From Sporobacter termitidis DSM 10068 (GTDB lineage Bacteria; Bacillota; Clostridia; Oscillospirales; Oscillospiraceae): 64,000 nucleotides of DNA. The stretch covers positions 186,001 to 250,000 of the forward strand of contig NZ_FQXV01000006.1 in NCBI RefSeq assembly GCF_900130065.1. Reading direction: 5' to 3'. The position numbers and the translations under genes were made by a program. The notes under the pieces were generated by a model that worked only from the letters and a program-made list of their open reading frames with translations, ran no database searches and was not told the origin of the DNA. Of this stretch, positions 45,625 to 54,557 are shown piece after piece; position 1 is the first letter of the stretch; every line of letters starts with the position of its first letter.

Positions 45625-45865
45625 AAAACAAAAACCGCCTCCTGCATACACAAGAGGCGGATGACTCCGCGGTTCCACTCTCATTCGCGCCCCGGCGTTC
45701 GCCGGGATGCCTTGACGGCTTTAACGCAGCCTTACGGGAGCCGTTACAGCCCCCCGCTCCCGGACGCACCTTCAAGCACCGTTGTCAAAGCCCGCTTTCA
45801 GCCGCTGACGGGCCCTCTCTGATGACGTCTGACGCTTTACTCTTTCCGTTCATCGCGGATATATA
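45625..45865 (-). promoter_or_regulatory. T-box leader, probably cysteine-specific
   Basis: The conserved T-box AGAGTGGAACCGCGGAGTC lies at 45681-45663 (minus strand), followed by the terminator CCGCCTC...GAGGCGG and a T-tract. The 5' end has GATGAACGGAAAGAGTA, typical of stem I. The downstream genes make cysteine and Cys-tRNA. Two TGC triplets near 45778 and 45768 fit a Cys specifier, but I did not fold the stem. The 371-bp gap before cysE is otherwise gene-free. Confidence 0.85.
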
Positions 45866-45871
45866 GGCAGT

Positions 45872-45900
45872 ATATTACCATGGCGGTGTGAGTGTGTCAA
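45872..45900 (-). promoter_or_regulatory. Promoter of the cysE-cysS T-box transcript
   Basis: TTGACA (45900-45895) with TAATAT (45877-45872) at 17-bp spacing, immediately upstream of the T-box leader. Confidence 0.65.
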
Positions 45901-45938
45901 GGGCGGCAAAGCTTCATAATGCCGCGCCCTGAGTGAGC

Positions 45939-47078
45939 TCAGCTGATGTAATATGTCGGGACGGTGGTCTCCGTCAGGCGCCTGACGGTAAACTTCTGTT
46001 CCGCCAGGTACCCCAAAAGAGATTTCGTCAGGGTGACCATTTTGTCCGTGCAGGAAATGTTGACGCTGTACCGGCTGCTGTCAAGCGCGCTCAGCTGGCC
46101 CGTCAAGCTGCCAAGAGTCGTCTTGTCGGACTCGCCAAGACTTTTTATAGGCCTCCAGAAAATGAGCCCGTCCGACTTGGCGGCCGCCCTTGCCGTTTTC
46201 CCGGCGTCGCCCCCGGCCGATACCAGAATCGTCCTGATTTTCGCAGCCTCAAAGAGCAGGGCGGAAGCATTTTGATACTCCTCAAGGGTCCCGTCCCTGA
46301 GCCAGATGCCGATGGTATGTCCGGCGGCGGCCGCCCGCCTGAGCAGGTCGGCATTGGAAACGATCTCATCGGCGGCGACGAAAAAGCAGCTTTTGTAACG
46401 GTACGCATCCAAGCTGTCCAGAACCGCCCCAAAATTCTTCGGCGTCAGATTATAAAAACTGAGATACACGGTAACGCTCTCAGAAGTCGGCGCCCCGGAA
46501 ACCGTCGGCGGCGCGGAGGAAGCCGGCGACGCGCCCGGATCGGAACCCTTGCCAACATAAGCGTCGTAAGACGTCTGCATTTGATTCTTATTCAAGCTGA
46601 CAAACGTCATATTATTGATAAAACCAGTACCCCGGTAAAAGCGGATAACGGGCGCCGGGTCGCTCAGGACATAATCGTAAGTCAACCCGAATAAATCGCA
46701 TACATCATCCACAGAAACATAGTTGAGCCCATTCTTTTTCACGGCTGAAATGTTTTGCCGATTATTATACTGATCAGCGGCTATGCCCCGCTCGGTATCA
46801 AAAAGCAATCGTTTTGTTGAACTATAGAGCATGAACTGGCTGCCGCCGGGTATATAGTAGACGCCAAGCTCGTCGGACGTAAAGAAGTTGCACGGAATAT
46901 AGAGCCGGCTCCCGATCATGGCCGGCATCGTATTGTTATCCAAAAGCCGCAGCGTGTTGTTTGCCGCCGTAAAATATATATCATCTGCGGCCTCGGCGGG
47001 ATGCGCGGCGAACAGTATTGTCAGGCAAAGCGCAAGGACGATAACCGTAACTTTCCGTTTCAACTCTATATTCTCCAT
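45939..47078 (-). CDS. Secreted stalk-domain protein with degenerate polysaccharide-deacetylase domain
   Basis: A 379-residue exported protein. A signal peptide (VTVIVLALCLTILFAAHPAEA) precedes a copper-amine-oxidase-type stalk domain (GSRLYIPCNFF...NYVSVDDVCDLFGLTY, about residues 30-150) and a Ser/Pro linker. The last 170 residues follow the NodB pattern: VTVYLSFYNLTPKNFGAVLD replaces TFDDG, and AAAGHTIGIWLRDGTL replaces the HxxxH site. The catalytic Asp and His are gone, so it is probably non-catalytic, perhaps glycan-binding. The ATG at 47078 gives the signal; upstream codons were excluded. Confidence 0.75.
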   Translation of the reverse strand: MENIELKRKVTVIVLALCLTILFAAHPAEAADDIYFTAANNTLRLLDNNTMPAMIGSRLYIPCNFFTSDELGVYYIPGGSQFMLYSSTKRLLFDTERGIAADQYNNRQNISAVKKNGLNYVSVDDVCDLFGLTYDYVLSDPAPVIRFYRGTGFINNMTFVSLNKNQMQTSYDAYVGKGSDPGASPASSAPPTVSGAPTSESVTVYLSFYNLTPKNFGAVLDSLDAYRYKSCFFVAADEIVSNADLLRRAAAAGHTIGIWLRDGTLEEYQNASALLFEAAKIRTILVSAGGDAGKTARAAAKSDGLIFWRPIKSLGESDKTTLGSLTGQLSALDSSRYSVNISCTDKMVTLTKSLLGYLAEQKFTVRRLTETTVPTYYIS

Positions 47079-47232
47079 TTGCCGGTTAAAAGGCCGGCAC
47101 TTATTCTGTTGGCACCATATTAGCATGCGGGCCATAGGGTGTCAAGAAAGCCCCAGGCGTATATCATCCCGGCCCTATAAACGGATTATTCCATTGTTTA
47201 AAGGTCGTATTATTCTGCTCCCTTAATAAGCC

Positions 47233-47688
47233 TTAGGCGATATCAAAAGTCTGTGTTACCTTTGGCGCGTCAGCGTTTGTATTTGCCGCTTCCGTCACCT
47301 CAACGTCAAGAGGCGTTTTGGTATCCTGCAGCACATAGGCCAACTGCACTTTTTGTATCTCGCCTCTCTTGATACTTTTTAAGGCGTCGGAACCATGATA
47401 AATCGTATCATCGGTGATAATTGCGCTCTTACATTCGGCGCCGTTTTGATATACTTTAGCAGATATAACATAAAAGAACCCGGCCTTTTTGCCGTTATTT
47501 CCCCACTCATAATTAATAATAACCGCATCTTTGCCATACGCGTCTTTAGTCAATTCGTAACTATCTATCTTAACTATATAATTACCTACCGTCCCACTTC
47601 CCGGGCCGGTAATGCTATCGGTTTTACTACATGACGCAAGCAATGCCAGCGTAAATACTGCAATTAGAATATAGCGGACTTTTTTCAT
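47233..47688 (-). CDS. Small lipoprotein with DUF5067-like domain
   Basis: A 151-residue lipoprotein. The signal VRYILIAVFTLALLASCSKT has a lipobox ending at Cys20. The body (VKIDSYELTKDAYGKDAVII, YEWGNNGKKAGFFYVISAKV) resembles the DUF5067 beta-sandwich found in Firmicutes surface lipoproteins. Function unknown. It lies between two other exported proteins on the same strand, each with its own promoter region. Confidence 0.75.
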   Translation of the reverse strand: MKKVRYILIAVFTLALLASCSKTDSITGPGSGTVGNYIVKIDSYELTKDAYGKDAVIINYEWGNNGKKAGFFYVISAKVYQNGAECKSAIITDDTIYHGSDALKSIKRGEIQKVQLAYVLQDTKTPLDVEVTEAANTNADAPKVTQTFDIA

Positions 47689-47940
47689 TTGGGATACTCC
47701 AATCTTACCAGAATTCTCTTATTTAAGCCTCTAATCAAGTCTTTATGAGTTTAATCCAAATCTTAATATATATCAAGACATCGGCAGATATTTCGTAACG
47801 TAAAAAAATGGTTATAAGCATCGGACAGGAAAAATGTCAAGCCACCTTGCAAAGATATAAGCAGAGCCCCTCAGATAAATCCGGGGGGCCGACTGCTATC
47901 AGAATTTTTTCATACTAACATGGCTTGATGTTGGACGGTC

Positions 47941-48774
47941 TTACCACTTTATATCAATGGTCTGATTCAAGCCTACTATATAGCAAGTCAGGTTCTTTCC
48001 GTCGACCTGAATTTCTTTCCTGCCTTCATCCTTGCTGTCAGCAAGCGCTTTTATAACCGCATCGGAATCCCCGACAAAAACATTAACTATATTTTTCAGA
48101 AGTGTATAATCATTTTCGCTTGAGATATTGCTCGCTGCAACTGAATAATACGTATTATTATATCTCGTGATTGTTATATAGCCCGTGTCCGTTAAATACG
48201 TATGGATAGTTTCGTTTGCTTCATCATAATAGGCATCCGGCAAAATTTCAAGCAGCGCGGGCATGTAATATTCCTCGTAGGTATCCACATTAATTGTATC
48301 CGTTTTTGAATCGTAGGCCACGCTGAAATTCATCGCTCCGCCGATATCCCGTAATTTGAAATAATTATACCCGCCGATCGTATAGGCCGCCAGCTTGATC
48401 TGTTTTCCATTGAGATAAACGCTCGAGGTTGTTGCCGTCGCATCCACCACGGATGTTTCTCCGGAGACTGTCATTTCGTCGCCCAGCGGCGCGTAATACC
48501 CAGGCGCCAGCATATAAATGGAATTATTGCTGCCATCCCAACTCACTGAAAATTTTACATTGGTGCCCGATAGGATCATAGCCAGATCGCGCAGCTTAAA
48601 ATAATTGTTCCCATCAATGGTATAGGCCTGAAAAGCGTAAGGATAATTATTTATTTTTACGGTTGACGCCGTTGGCGTCGCCTTTACCCCGGCGGCATAC
48701 GATGTCGTTACAAGTGCGCTGACCAATAATGCAGCTGTAAGCAGCATAGAAAAGGTTTTTTTGATCAGTCTCAT
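47941..48774 (-). CDS. Secreted stalk-domain (copper amine oxidase N-like) protein
   Basis: A 277-residue exported protein with signal peptide (MLLTAALLVSALVTTSYAAG) and two stalk-domain copies sharing the phrase YTIDGNNYFKLRDLAMILSG (residues 53-72) and YTIGGYNYFKLRDIGGAMNF (residues 132-151). The family is widespread on Firmicutes surfaces as a binding or spacer domain. The C-terminal 110 residues are unique and without recognised motif. The 252-bp gap after its stop holds only weak hairpins. Confidence 0.75.
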   Translation of the reverse strand: MRLIKKTFSMLLTAALLVSALVTTSYAAGVKATPTASTVKINNYPYAFQAYTIDGNNYFKLRDLAMILSGTNVKFSVSWDGSNNSIYMLAPGYYAPLGDEMTVSGETSVVDATATTSSVYLNGKQIKLAAYTIGGYNYFKLRDIGGAMNFSVAYDSKTDTINVDTYEEYYMPALLEILPDAYYDEANETIHTYLTDTGYITITRYNNTYYSVAASNISSENDYTLLKNIVNVFVGDSDAVIKALADSKDEGRKEIQVDGKNLTCYIVGLNQTIDIKW

Positions 48775-48805
48775 TTCATCAGCTCCTTTATCAAAGTATG
48801 ACTTT

Positions 48806-48835
48806 AGTATACTTTGAATTATCGGCGGGTGTCAA
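48806..48835 (-). promoter_or_regulatory. Promoter of the stalk-domain gene
   Basis: TTGACA (48835-48830) and TATACT (48811-48806) with 18-bp spacing upstream of 48774. Confidence 0.6.
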
Positions 48836-48928
48836 CAATCTATTTGTTAATAACAGTAAGTTGTATTAATTTAAAAATAAAACGACAAGAACTTTTTCAG
48901 TTATCAACTAATACTCTGGGCACATAAA

Positions 48929-48958
48929 GGAAGCCCCCGCCAATTGGCGGGGGCTTCC
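48929..48958 (-). terminator. Terminator of the S-layer gene
   Basis: GGAAGCCCCCGCC / GGCGGGGGCTTCC with a 4-base loop, followed on the minus strand by TTTATG. Confidence 0.75.
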
Positions 48959-49023
48959 GATGCTGATTTACTAAATCGCGAGACGACCTACCGTAACACG
49001 AAATGGTGGCTCTCGCAGGAATC

Positions 49024-51492
49024 TTACGGGTTCGCCACGACCTGGATGTAAATGTAGGAGAGCAGGTCGGCCGAGTCGACGACGGAGGCGGTGAACTGGG
49101 CGACAATCTTATCGTTGGCGCCGGTATCGGCGGTAATCGCCGACGGTGTCGTCTGCGTCACGACGCCAGTCGTGCTGATGTAGAACACGACCGTGCTGTC
49201 GTTGTAGGAGAATGCATTGCTACCGTCTGTCGTAAACAGACCACCGTTGGCAGCCGTGCTCGTACCTGCCGTACCGGCGAAAGCGTCAGCAGGAATACTC
49301 TGAAGGGCGCCTGACGTGATGGCATCCACCGAATTGATAACGTTGTTCCCGTCATAGGTGACCTTAATGAGGTTCGCGGTGGCTACGGCCGTAGTGACAT
49401 TGGCTTGTGCAGTGGCGTTCATCACAACGTCCTTCTGAGCACCGTCGACAATCGCCTTATAGGTGTAGTTGACAACACCGGCGGAAGGATACGATGTGGA
49501 GTAGCTGTTAGGATTAATCAGGTAGACGTACTCCGGCGTACCGGCGGACGCGCCGCTCGTGATGAAGACAATCCTGGCAGGGCCGCCAGCCGCTGTCAAT
49601 GCACCAGAGTAGTCCGCAGTTGAGATGCTGGCCGGCAGATTGGAAACGCCGGTGACAACTCTGTACGTACCCGCAGCACCGCCGAATACAGTGTTAGCAA
49701 CAACAAACACCGTATTGGCATTGGCCTTATCTGTGCCGCTGAATGTTACCGTGTTGGCAATCGTAGCACCAGTATCTGAGATCTGGTTCGCAGCTGCCGT
49801 GAGGTTATACTCGTTGTTTGAACCGACGGTGTACGAATAAACTGTGCCGTCAACCGGGAATGCAGTCGGGCTGACGCCAACTAAGCCGACCGTAACGATA
49901 GCGGTTGTGCCGTCGGCCTTGACAACCTTCGCAGCCCTGGACACGGGATCTGTGCTGTGAGTCGACACAAGCAGGTAATTGGAAGCGCTCACAGCGCCAT
50001 CCGTAGAAATTGAAATAATGTTGCCGTTATCGTCAAGCCACGCTGTGACAGCGACGTTAAAGTTACCGGAAGTTTCAGCAAACGTTGCAAAGTCGCTTGT
50101 AGTCATGGGGCCCGCAAGGCCAGTCAAGCCATGCTTGACGTCGGCAATCGTAAGCGTATAGGTATTAGGTGTACCAGCTGTAACAAGATTCGCGGCAGTT
50201 ACCGTACCGGTGAGCTTTGTGGCCTTCTGAACGTTAACCACGCCGCCCTCGCCAGTATAATAGAGAACCACGTCGCCCTTGGCAAGGTCAGCGGGATATT
50301 TGACCAGGTCGGGGGAAATGCTGCTGACAGCGGAAACACCGGGAATCGTTACCTCACCGTTGAGAACGACAGGAGCCGCACTAACGGTGGCAATTGACTT
50401 CTCAATGATGGAAACGACCTCAGCCTTGCTGTCGGTGTTGGTAGAAAGGAAATTAACAATAACACCCGAAGCAAAAGCGGGAGCAGCCGATACTGCGGAA
50501 AGAATGGTAGCACTGGTTTCAGTACCCGTAAGCGCAGTACCGCCAACCTCATAAAGGGTATTGCCGATAACAATGAGGGTGTTGGCGGCGTTCGTCGCTC
50601 CAGCAGCCCACACAGGCACCAGCGTACCGTTGTAATAGTAGTCAACGGTTGAAGCGAGCGTGGCCTTGTAGTCTGTGTTTCCAACGGTGGTATACGCGGC
50701 AATCGTCTTGCCGTTCGTACCCGTTGCGATAACTTTCTCGTTGCCATAGAAGCCGATTCTATCGCCGTTTAAAACCCAGTAGTAGCCGGACACGCCATTA
50801 GAGACGCTTTCTTCCTGGCTAAGGCCGAGCTTATCGCACAGGAACGAGGGAGTCGCGGTGTTTATATACTCGTCCGTGGTCTTATCGTAGACCTGGAGTC
50901 TCATGGGCAGAGCATTGAGCGCATACTGCGCGACCTGCTCACGGGTAGCGGTGGCGGTGTAATCAACGTTGAGCGTGAGAATTCCACGGCTGACGGCATC
51001 CGTCAGAACATTGATTTCCCAGTTGGCGCCAATATACTCGCCGTTGCGGCCGAGGCCGAGAGAGGTGAGCAGGAGCTTGGCGAACTGAGTGCCGCTGATA
51101 GCAGCTTCGGGATTGAAGTTACCGGTGCCGTCGCCGTTGATAACGCCTCTGGAAGCGCAGTACTGTATGTACGGAGCGCTCCAACGGGTCGCTGCAACGT
51201 CGGCGAAGCTGCTGCCGGTCGCCTTCAGCTTGTCGCCGGCTTCAGCGCCGACGAGGATGTAGGTGATGACCTTTGCGGCCTGCTCACGGGTGAAGGTGCC
51301 TGTCGGGTTGAAAGCACCGGTATCGGTACCCGCCAGGACGCCGGCAGCGGTGAGGATGGTGACGGCTTCTTTTTGCGTAATGCTCGAAGCGTCAGAATAG
51401 TCCGAGATGGACTTCGCGCTGGCAACAGCCATGAGGCTGAACGCCATAGCGACGACCAGAACCACTGCGAAGACTTTTTTAAGGTTCTTCAT
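49024..51492 (-). CDS. S-layer-homology domain protein
   Basis: An 822-residue secreted surface protein. The signal peptide (VFAVVLVVAMAFSLMAVASA) is followed by three SLH-type segments (ITQKEAVTILTAAGVLAGTD, FADVAATRWSAPYIQYCASR, VSRGILTLNVDYTATATREQ) spanning about residues 30-210, which anchor to cell-wall polymer. The remainder is Thr/Ala/Val-rich, without cysteine pairs, as in S-layer proteins. The extremely strong promoter and long leader support high abundance. The start is ATG after AGGAGG. Confidence 0.85.
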   Translation of the reverse strand: MKNLKKVFAVVLVVAMAFSLMAVASAKSISDYSDASSITQKEAVTILTAAGVLAGTDTGAFNPTGTFTREQAAKVITYILVGAEAGDKLKATGSSFADVAATRWSAPYIQYCASRGVINGDGTGNFNPEAAISGTQFAKLLLTSLGLGRNGEYIGANWEINVLTDAVSRGILTLNVDYTATATREQVAQYALNALPMRLQVYDKTTDEYINTATPSFLCDKLGLSQEESVSNGVSGYYWVLNGDRIGFYGNEKVIATGTNGKTIAAYTTVGNTDYKATLASTVDYYYNGTLVPVWAAGATNAANTLIVIGNTLYEVGGTALTGTETSATILSAVSAAPAFASGVIVNFLSTNTDSKAEVVSIIEKSIATVSAAPVVLNGEVTIPGVSAVSSISPDLVKYPADLAKGDVVLYYTGEGGVVNVQKATKLTGTVTAANLVTAGTPNTYTLTIADVKHGLTGLAGPMTTSDFATFAETSGNFNVAVTAWLDDNGNIISISTDGAVSASNYLLVSTHSTDPVSRAAKVVKADGTTAIVTVGLVGVSPTAFPVDGTVYSYTVGSNNEYNLTAAANQISDTGATIANTVTFSGTDKANANTVFVVANTVFGGAAGTYRVVTGVSNLPASISTADYSGALTAAGGPARIVFITSGASAGTPEYVYLINPNSYSTSYPSAGVVNYTYKAIVDGAQKDVVMNATAQANVTTAVATANLIKVTYDGNNVINSVDAITSGALQSIPADAFAGTAGTSTAANGGLFTTDGSNAFSYNDSTVVFYISTTGVVTQTTPSAITADTGANDKIVAQFTASVVDSADLLSYIYIQVVANP

Positions 51493-51892
51493 GTATTTCC
51501 TCCTATAAAATTTGCGTGTTTACACGCATTATTTTGCCTTATTCGGAATTTGTCCCGCGATTCGGTCAAGCCCTGGAACGCCCAAGCCGGTTTTCCGGCG
51601 TGGTGAATGTGACGCTTGAGAGCCTGGGGAAGCGAAGGATTCCGAAGTTCGGCGATTTGATATGTACCACATCCGCTTCGGTTCGGCTATACCTCTGCGG
51701 ATGAAAGCACCGGGAGCATCAGGGCCGGCGGCATATGCGCCGTGGTCCGGCTTGAAGGAGGCAGGGGGCGGCGCGGCTCGCCGCTCCCCATCATACATTC
51801 AACCTCCAAGCCCGGTCTGACGCGGCACACCACACACCGTTTTCAGCCCTGCTTGCGTATGGCGGCAAAAAGAGCCATACGTTCTCTTCACA
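51493..51892 (-). ncRNA. Long structured 5' leader of the S-layer gene
   Basis: From the predicted start near 51892 the leader is about 400 nt. It contains a large hairpin whose arms CCGGGCTTGGAGG and CCTCCTTCAAGCCGG enclose a second hairpin (GGGGAGCGGCG / CGCCGCCCCC), then CATCCGC / GCGGATG, and TGCGTGT / ACACGCA just before the AGGAGG. I could not match a known riboswitch. It may stabilise the message or regulate it. The frames within look non-coding. Confidence 0.55.
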
Positions 51893-51898
51893 TGCAAG

Positions 51899-51927
51899 AT
51901 TATAGTGGGCTGGAAACGGATTGTCAA
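51899..51927 (-). promoter_or_regulatory. Perfect consensus sigma-A promoter of the S-layer gene
   Basis: Exact TTGACA (51927-51922) and exact TATAAT (51904-51899) with 17-bp spacing. It is the best promoter in the window and fits an abundant surface protein. Confidence 0.75.
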
Positions 51928-52062
51928 TTCTAAGTGCCCACTTTTTATATTACAGTTATGTTACAAGGCACCATTTTCCACAAAACGCGCAGGATTCGCC
52001 CGGATTTTCCGTTGGCTTTTATAATAAAATAGGTATTGAGCAAAACTAAATACGGAAAACAC

Positions 52063-52091
52063 TTGCAATTCATTTATCCCAATGGTATAAT
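52063..52091 (+). promoter_or_regulatory. Promoter of the rimP-nusA-infB operon
   Basis: TTGCAA (52063-52068) and TATAAT (52086-52091) with 17-bp spacing, about 115 bp before rimP. Confidence 0.65.
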
Positions 52092-52120
52092 TCCAACGTT
52101 AGACATGCAGGATTTGACGT

Positions 52121-52145
52121 GAGTGGGTTTTTCCCACTCTTTTTC
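52121..52145 (+). terminator. Leader hairpin with T-tract before rimP, candidate attenuator
   Basis: GAGTGGG / CCCACTC with a short T-rich loop and then TTTTTC, within the transcribed leader 30-50 nt after the promoter. It could attenuate the operon in response to NusA or another factor. Confidence 0.5.
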
Positions 52146-52206
52146 TTGCACAAAGGCGCTTGTCATTCTGGCAGAGCTGCGCTCGGAATGGCAGAAAGGG
52201 CGGGCT

Positions 52207-52659
52207 ATGAAAAAAATCACCGAGATCGTCGCGGCGCTGGCCGAGCCGATCGTTAAAAAGCACGGCTGCGAGCTGTGGGACGTGGAATACGCCAAAGAAG
52301 CGGGCGGCTGGTATCTGCGGATTTACATCGACCGCGAGGACGGCGTTTCGCTGGACCACTGCGAGGCCATCAGCCGCGAGCTCGACCCCATCCTGGATGA
52401 GCGCGACCCGATACCGGACAGCTACACCTTTGAGGTTTCCAGCGCCGGGGCCGAGCGCGCCTTAAAGCGCCCGTCCGATTTTCAGAGATTCATGGGCCAC
52501 CTGGTCGAGGTAAAGCTGTACCAGGCCAGGGACGGCCGCAAGGAATATATAGGCACCCTGACGGGGAGCGGCGACGACGCTCTTGAAATAACCATCGCCG
52601 GCACGGCGCGTCAATTTAAAAAAAGCGATGTCGCAAACGTCCGTCTGCGCATCGGATAA
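52207..52659 (+). CDS. rimP: Ribosome maturation factor RimP
   Basis: A 150-residue protein needed for 30S maturation. Motifs CELWDVEYAKEAGGWYLRIY, SLDHCEAISRELDPILDE and YTFEVSSAGAERAL fit the N-terminal alpha/beta domain, then an SH3-like C-terminal domain (LTGSGDDALEITIAGTAR). The ATG at 52207 with an AAAGGG site begins the family's conserved N-terminus; 28 upstream in-frame codons belong to the leader. Confidence 0.95.
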   Translation: MKKITEIVAALAEPIVKKHGCELWDVEYAKEAGGWYLRIYIDREDGVSLDHCEAISRELDPILDERDPIPDSYTFEVSSAGAERALKRPSDFQRFMGHLVEVKLYQARDGRKEYIGTLTGSGDDALEITIAGTARQFKKSDVANVRLRIG

Positions 52660-52694
52660 TCCAGTCAAGTAAAGATTATTGGAGGATCACGTCA

Positions 52695-53747
52695 ATGAAT
52701 GCTGAATTCTTCTCAGCGATCGCTGATATTGAAAAGGAAAAGGGCATCCCGCAGTCCTACATGCTTGAAAAAATCGAACAGGCGCTCCTGGCGGCCCTCA
52801 AAAAGGATTCTCCCGCGTCTCAGGACTGCGCCCGCGTCGTTTTAGACCCGGATAAGAAAACAGTCCATATGTACCTGTCCAAAACGGTTGCCGACCCGGT
52901 TACCGACACGGGCATAGAAATGTCCCTGGAGCAGGCGCGCAAGATACACGCCACGGCCGAGGTGGGCGACGTGGTGAGCGAGACGGTCGACGCGAAAAAA
53001 TTCGGGCGCATCGCGGCCCAGGCGGCAAAGCAGGTCATCATCCAGGGCATCCGCGAGGCCGAGCGCGGCATCGTTTACGACGAGTTCACCTCCAAGGAGC
53101 ACGAGATACTGACGGGCATCGTCTCGCGCGTGGAGCCGAGAAACGGCAGCGTGACGATACAGATCAGCTCAAACGCCGAATATACCGAGGCCATGCTGTC
53201 GGCCAGCGAGCGCATCCCCACGGAGACGCTCAAGGAGGGCGACAGGATCAAGGTCTACGTCGTGGAGGTCCGCAAATCGTCCCGCGGGCCCCAGATTTTA
53301 ATATCGCGCACCCACCCCGGTCTCGTCAAGCGGCTGTTTGAGCTGGAGGTGCCGGAAATCTTCGACGGCGTGGTCGAGATCAAGAGCATCGCCCGCGAGG
53401 CGGGCAGCCGCACGAAAATCGCCGTCATGTCCACGGACCCGGAGGTGGACCCCATCGGCGCCTGCGTCGGCCCCAAGGGCGGGCGCGTCTCCTCCATCGT
53501 GGATGAGCTCCACGGGGAGAAAATCGACATCGTCAAATACTCGGACGTCGTTGAGGAATACATCGCGTCGGCGCTGGCGCCGTCCGAGGTTATCAGCGTG
53601 ACGGTGCTCGACGAGGGCAAAAGCTGCCGCGTCGTGGTGCCCGACAACCAACTCTCCCTGGCCATCGGCAAGGAAGGGCAAAACGTCCGCCTCGCCGCGC
53701 GCCTGACAGGCTTTAAGATCGACATCAAGCCCGAATCACAGGGGTAA
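52695..53747 (+). CDS. nusA: Transcription termination/antitermination factor NusA
   Basis: A 350-residue NusA in the short Firmicutes form: N-terminal RNA-polymerase-binding domain, an S1 domain near residues 130-200 (EHEILTGIVSRVEPRNGSVT), then two KH domains (DPIGACVGPKGGRVSSIVDE and LSLAIGKEGQNVRLAARLTG). It lacks the acidic C-terminal repeats of E. coli NusA. It follows rimP by 35 bp with a GGAGG site. Confidence 0.96.
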   Translation: MNAEFFSAIADIEKEKGIPQSYMLEKIEQALLAALKKDSPASQDCARVVLDPDKKTVHMYLSKTVADPVTDTGIEMSLEQARKIHATAEVGDVVSETVDAKKFGRIAAQAAKQVIIQGIREAERGIVYDEFTSKEHEILTGIVSRVEPRNGSVTIQISSNAEYTEAMLSASERIPTETLKEGDRIKVYVVEVRKSSRGPQILISRTHPGLVKRLFELEVPEIFDGVVEIKSIAREAGSRTKIAVMSTDPEVDPIGACVGPKGGRVSSIVDELHGEKIDIVKYSDVVEEYIASALAPSEVISVTVLDEGKSCRVVVPDNQLSLAIGKEGQNVRLAARLTGFKIDIKPESQG

Positions 53748-53750
53748 ACG

Positions 53751-53851
53751 ATGGGCGATCACAGATCGCCCCTACGGCATAAGCATATAACATTATAATA
53801 TTATCACCGCGTACCACGTCGGTCGCGCCGACCTACAAAAAACCACAATCA
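53751..53851. repeat. Palindromic intergenic repeat between nusA and ylxR
   Basis: Contains GGGCGATC / GATCGCCC and GTCGGTCGCGCCGACC palindromes in a 125-bp gap with no gene. The pattern resembles dispersed intergenic repeats of this bacterial group, but I see no second copy in the window. Confidence 0.4.
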
Positions 53852-53872
53852 ACATGAAAGGCGGTCCATGCA

Positions 53873-54145
53873 ATGCAGAAGAAAATACCGATGCGGCAGT
53901 GCCTGGGCTGCCGGGAGATGAAGCCGAAGCGCGAGCTTATCCGCGCCGTCCGGTCGCCGGAAGGCGTCATCTCTCTCGATTTCAAAGGCAAGAATCCGGG
54001 CCGCGGCGCTTATGTGTGCAGAAACGCCGACTGCCTGAAAAAAGCGATCCGGTCAAAGGCGCTGGAACGGGCGCTCGAATCGCCGATTCCGGAGGAAGTT
54101 ATAAACGCGCTGCACAAACAGATGGAGGAAAGCGATGGACAATAG
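53873..54145 (+). CDS. ylxR: YlxR (DUF448/RnpM) RNA-binding protein
   Basis: A 90-residue protein with the family start MRQCLGCREMKPKRELIRAV and PGRGAYVCRNADCLKKAIRS. In Firmicutes this protein binds RNA and is reported as an RNase P modulator (RnpM). It lies between nusA and the L7Ae-like gene, overlapping the latter by 11 bp. Confidence 0.92.
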   Translation: MQKKIPMRQCLGCREMKPKRELIRAVRSPEGVISLDFKGKNPGRGAYVCRNADCLKKAIRSKALERALESPIPEEVINALHKQMEESDGQ

Positions 54146-54557
54146 GCTGCTTGGCATCGCCAAGAAGGCCGGGCTCCTGGAGATTGGAGACGAATCCGTC
54201 GGCCATGCCGCCCGGGTCAGAAAAGCAAAGGTAATATTGTCGGCCAGCGACGCCTCGGACGGTTCAAAACGGCGGGCGCGCGGCTATGCGGAGCAGTACG
54301 GCGCGATCCATCTGGTTTTGCCGTCCTCAAAGGAAGAGCTCAGCGCCATCATCGGCCGGGGCTCTCCGGGCATGCTGGCTATACTGGACACCGGCATCGC
54401 CTCAAAATACGTGGCCCTGCTGGCCCAGGAAGACAATGCGCAATACGGCGAAGCCGCCGGTCTGCTCGCCGAAAAAGCCGAACGCATGCGGGGGCGCCGC
54501 GCCGAGGCCAGGGCGCATTTACGAAACAAACGAACCGGTAAGAGGAGGACGATATAA
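54135..54557 (+). CDS. ylxQ: YlxQ, ribosomal L7Ae-family RNA-binding protein
   Basis: A 140-residue L7Ae-type kink-turn RNA-binding protein. [20 protein letters not shown] and [20 protein letters not shown] match the family, and the longer basic C-terminal tail ([20 protein letters not shown]) suggests extra RNA contacts. It overlaps infB by 1 bp. Confidence 0.9.
   Translation: MDNRLLGIAKKAGLLEIGDESVGHAARVRKAKVILSASDASDGSKRRARGYAEQYGAIHLVLPSSKEELSAIIGRGSPGMLAILDTGIASKYVALLAQEDNAQYGEAAGLLAEKAERMRGRRAEARAHLRNKRTGKRRTI

Noticed and set aside
51493-51892. ydaO (c-di-AMP), glycine or c-di-GMP riboswitch in the S-layer leader
   Set aside because: Some short strings resemble ydaO, but the full conserved core is not present by eye.
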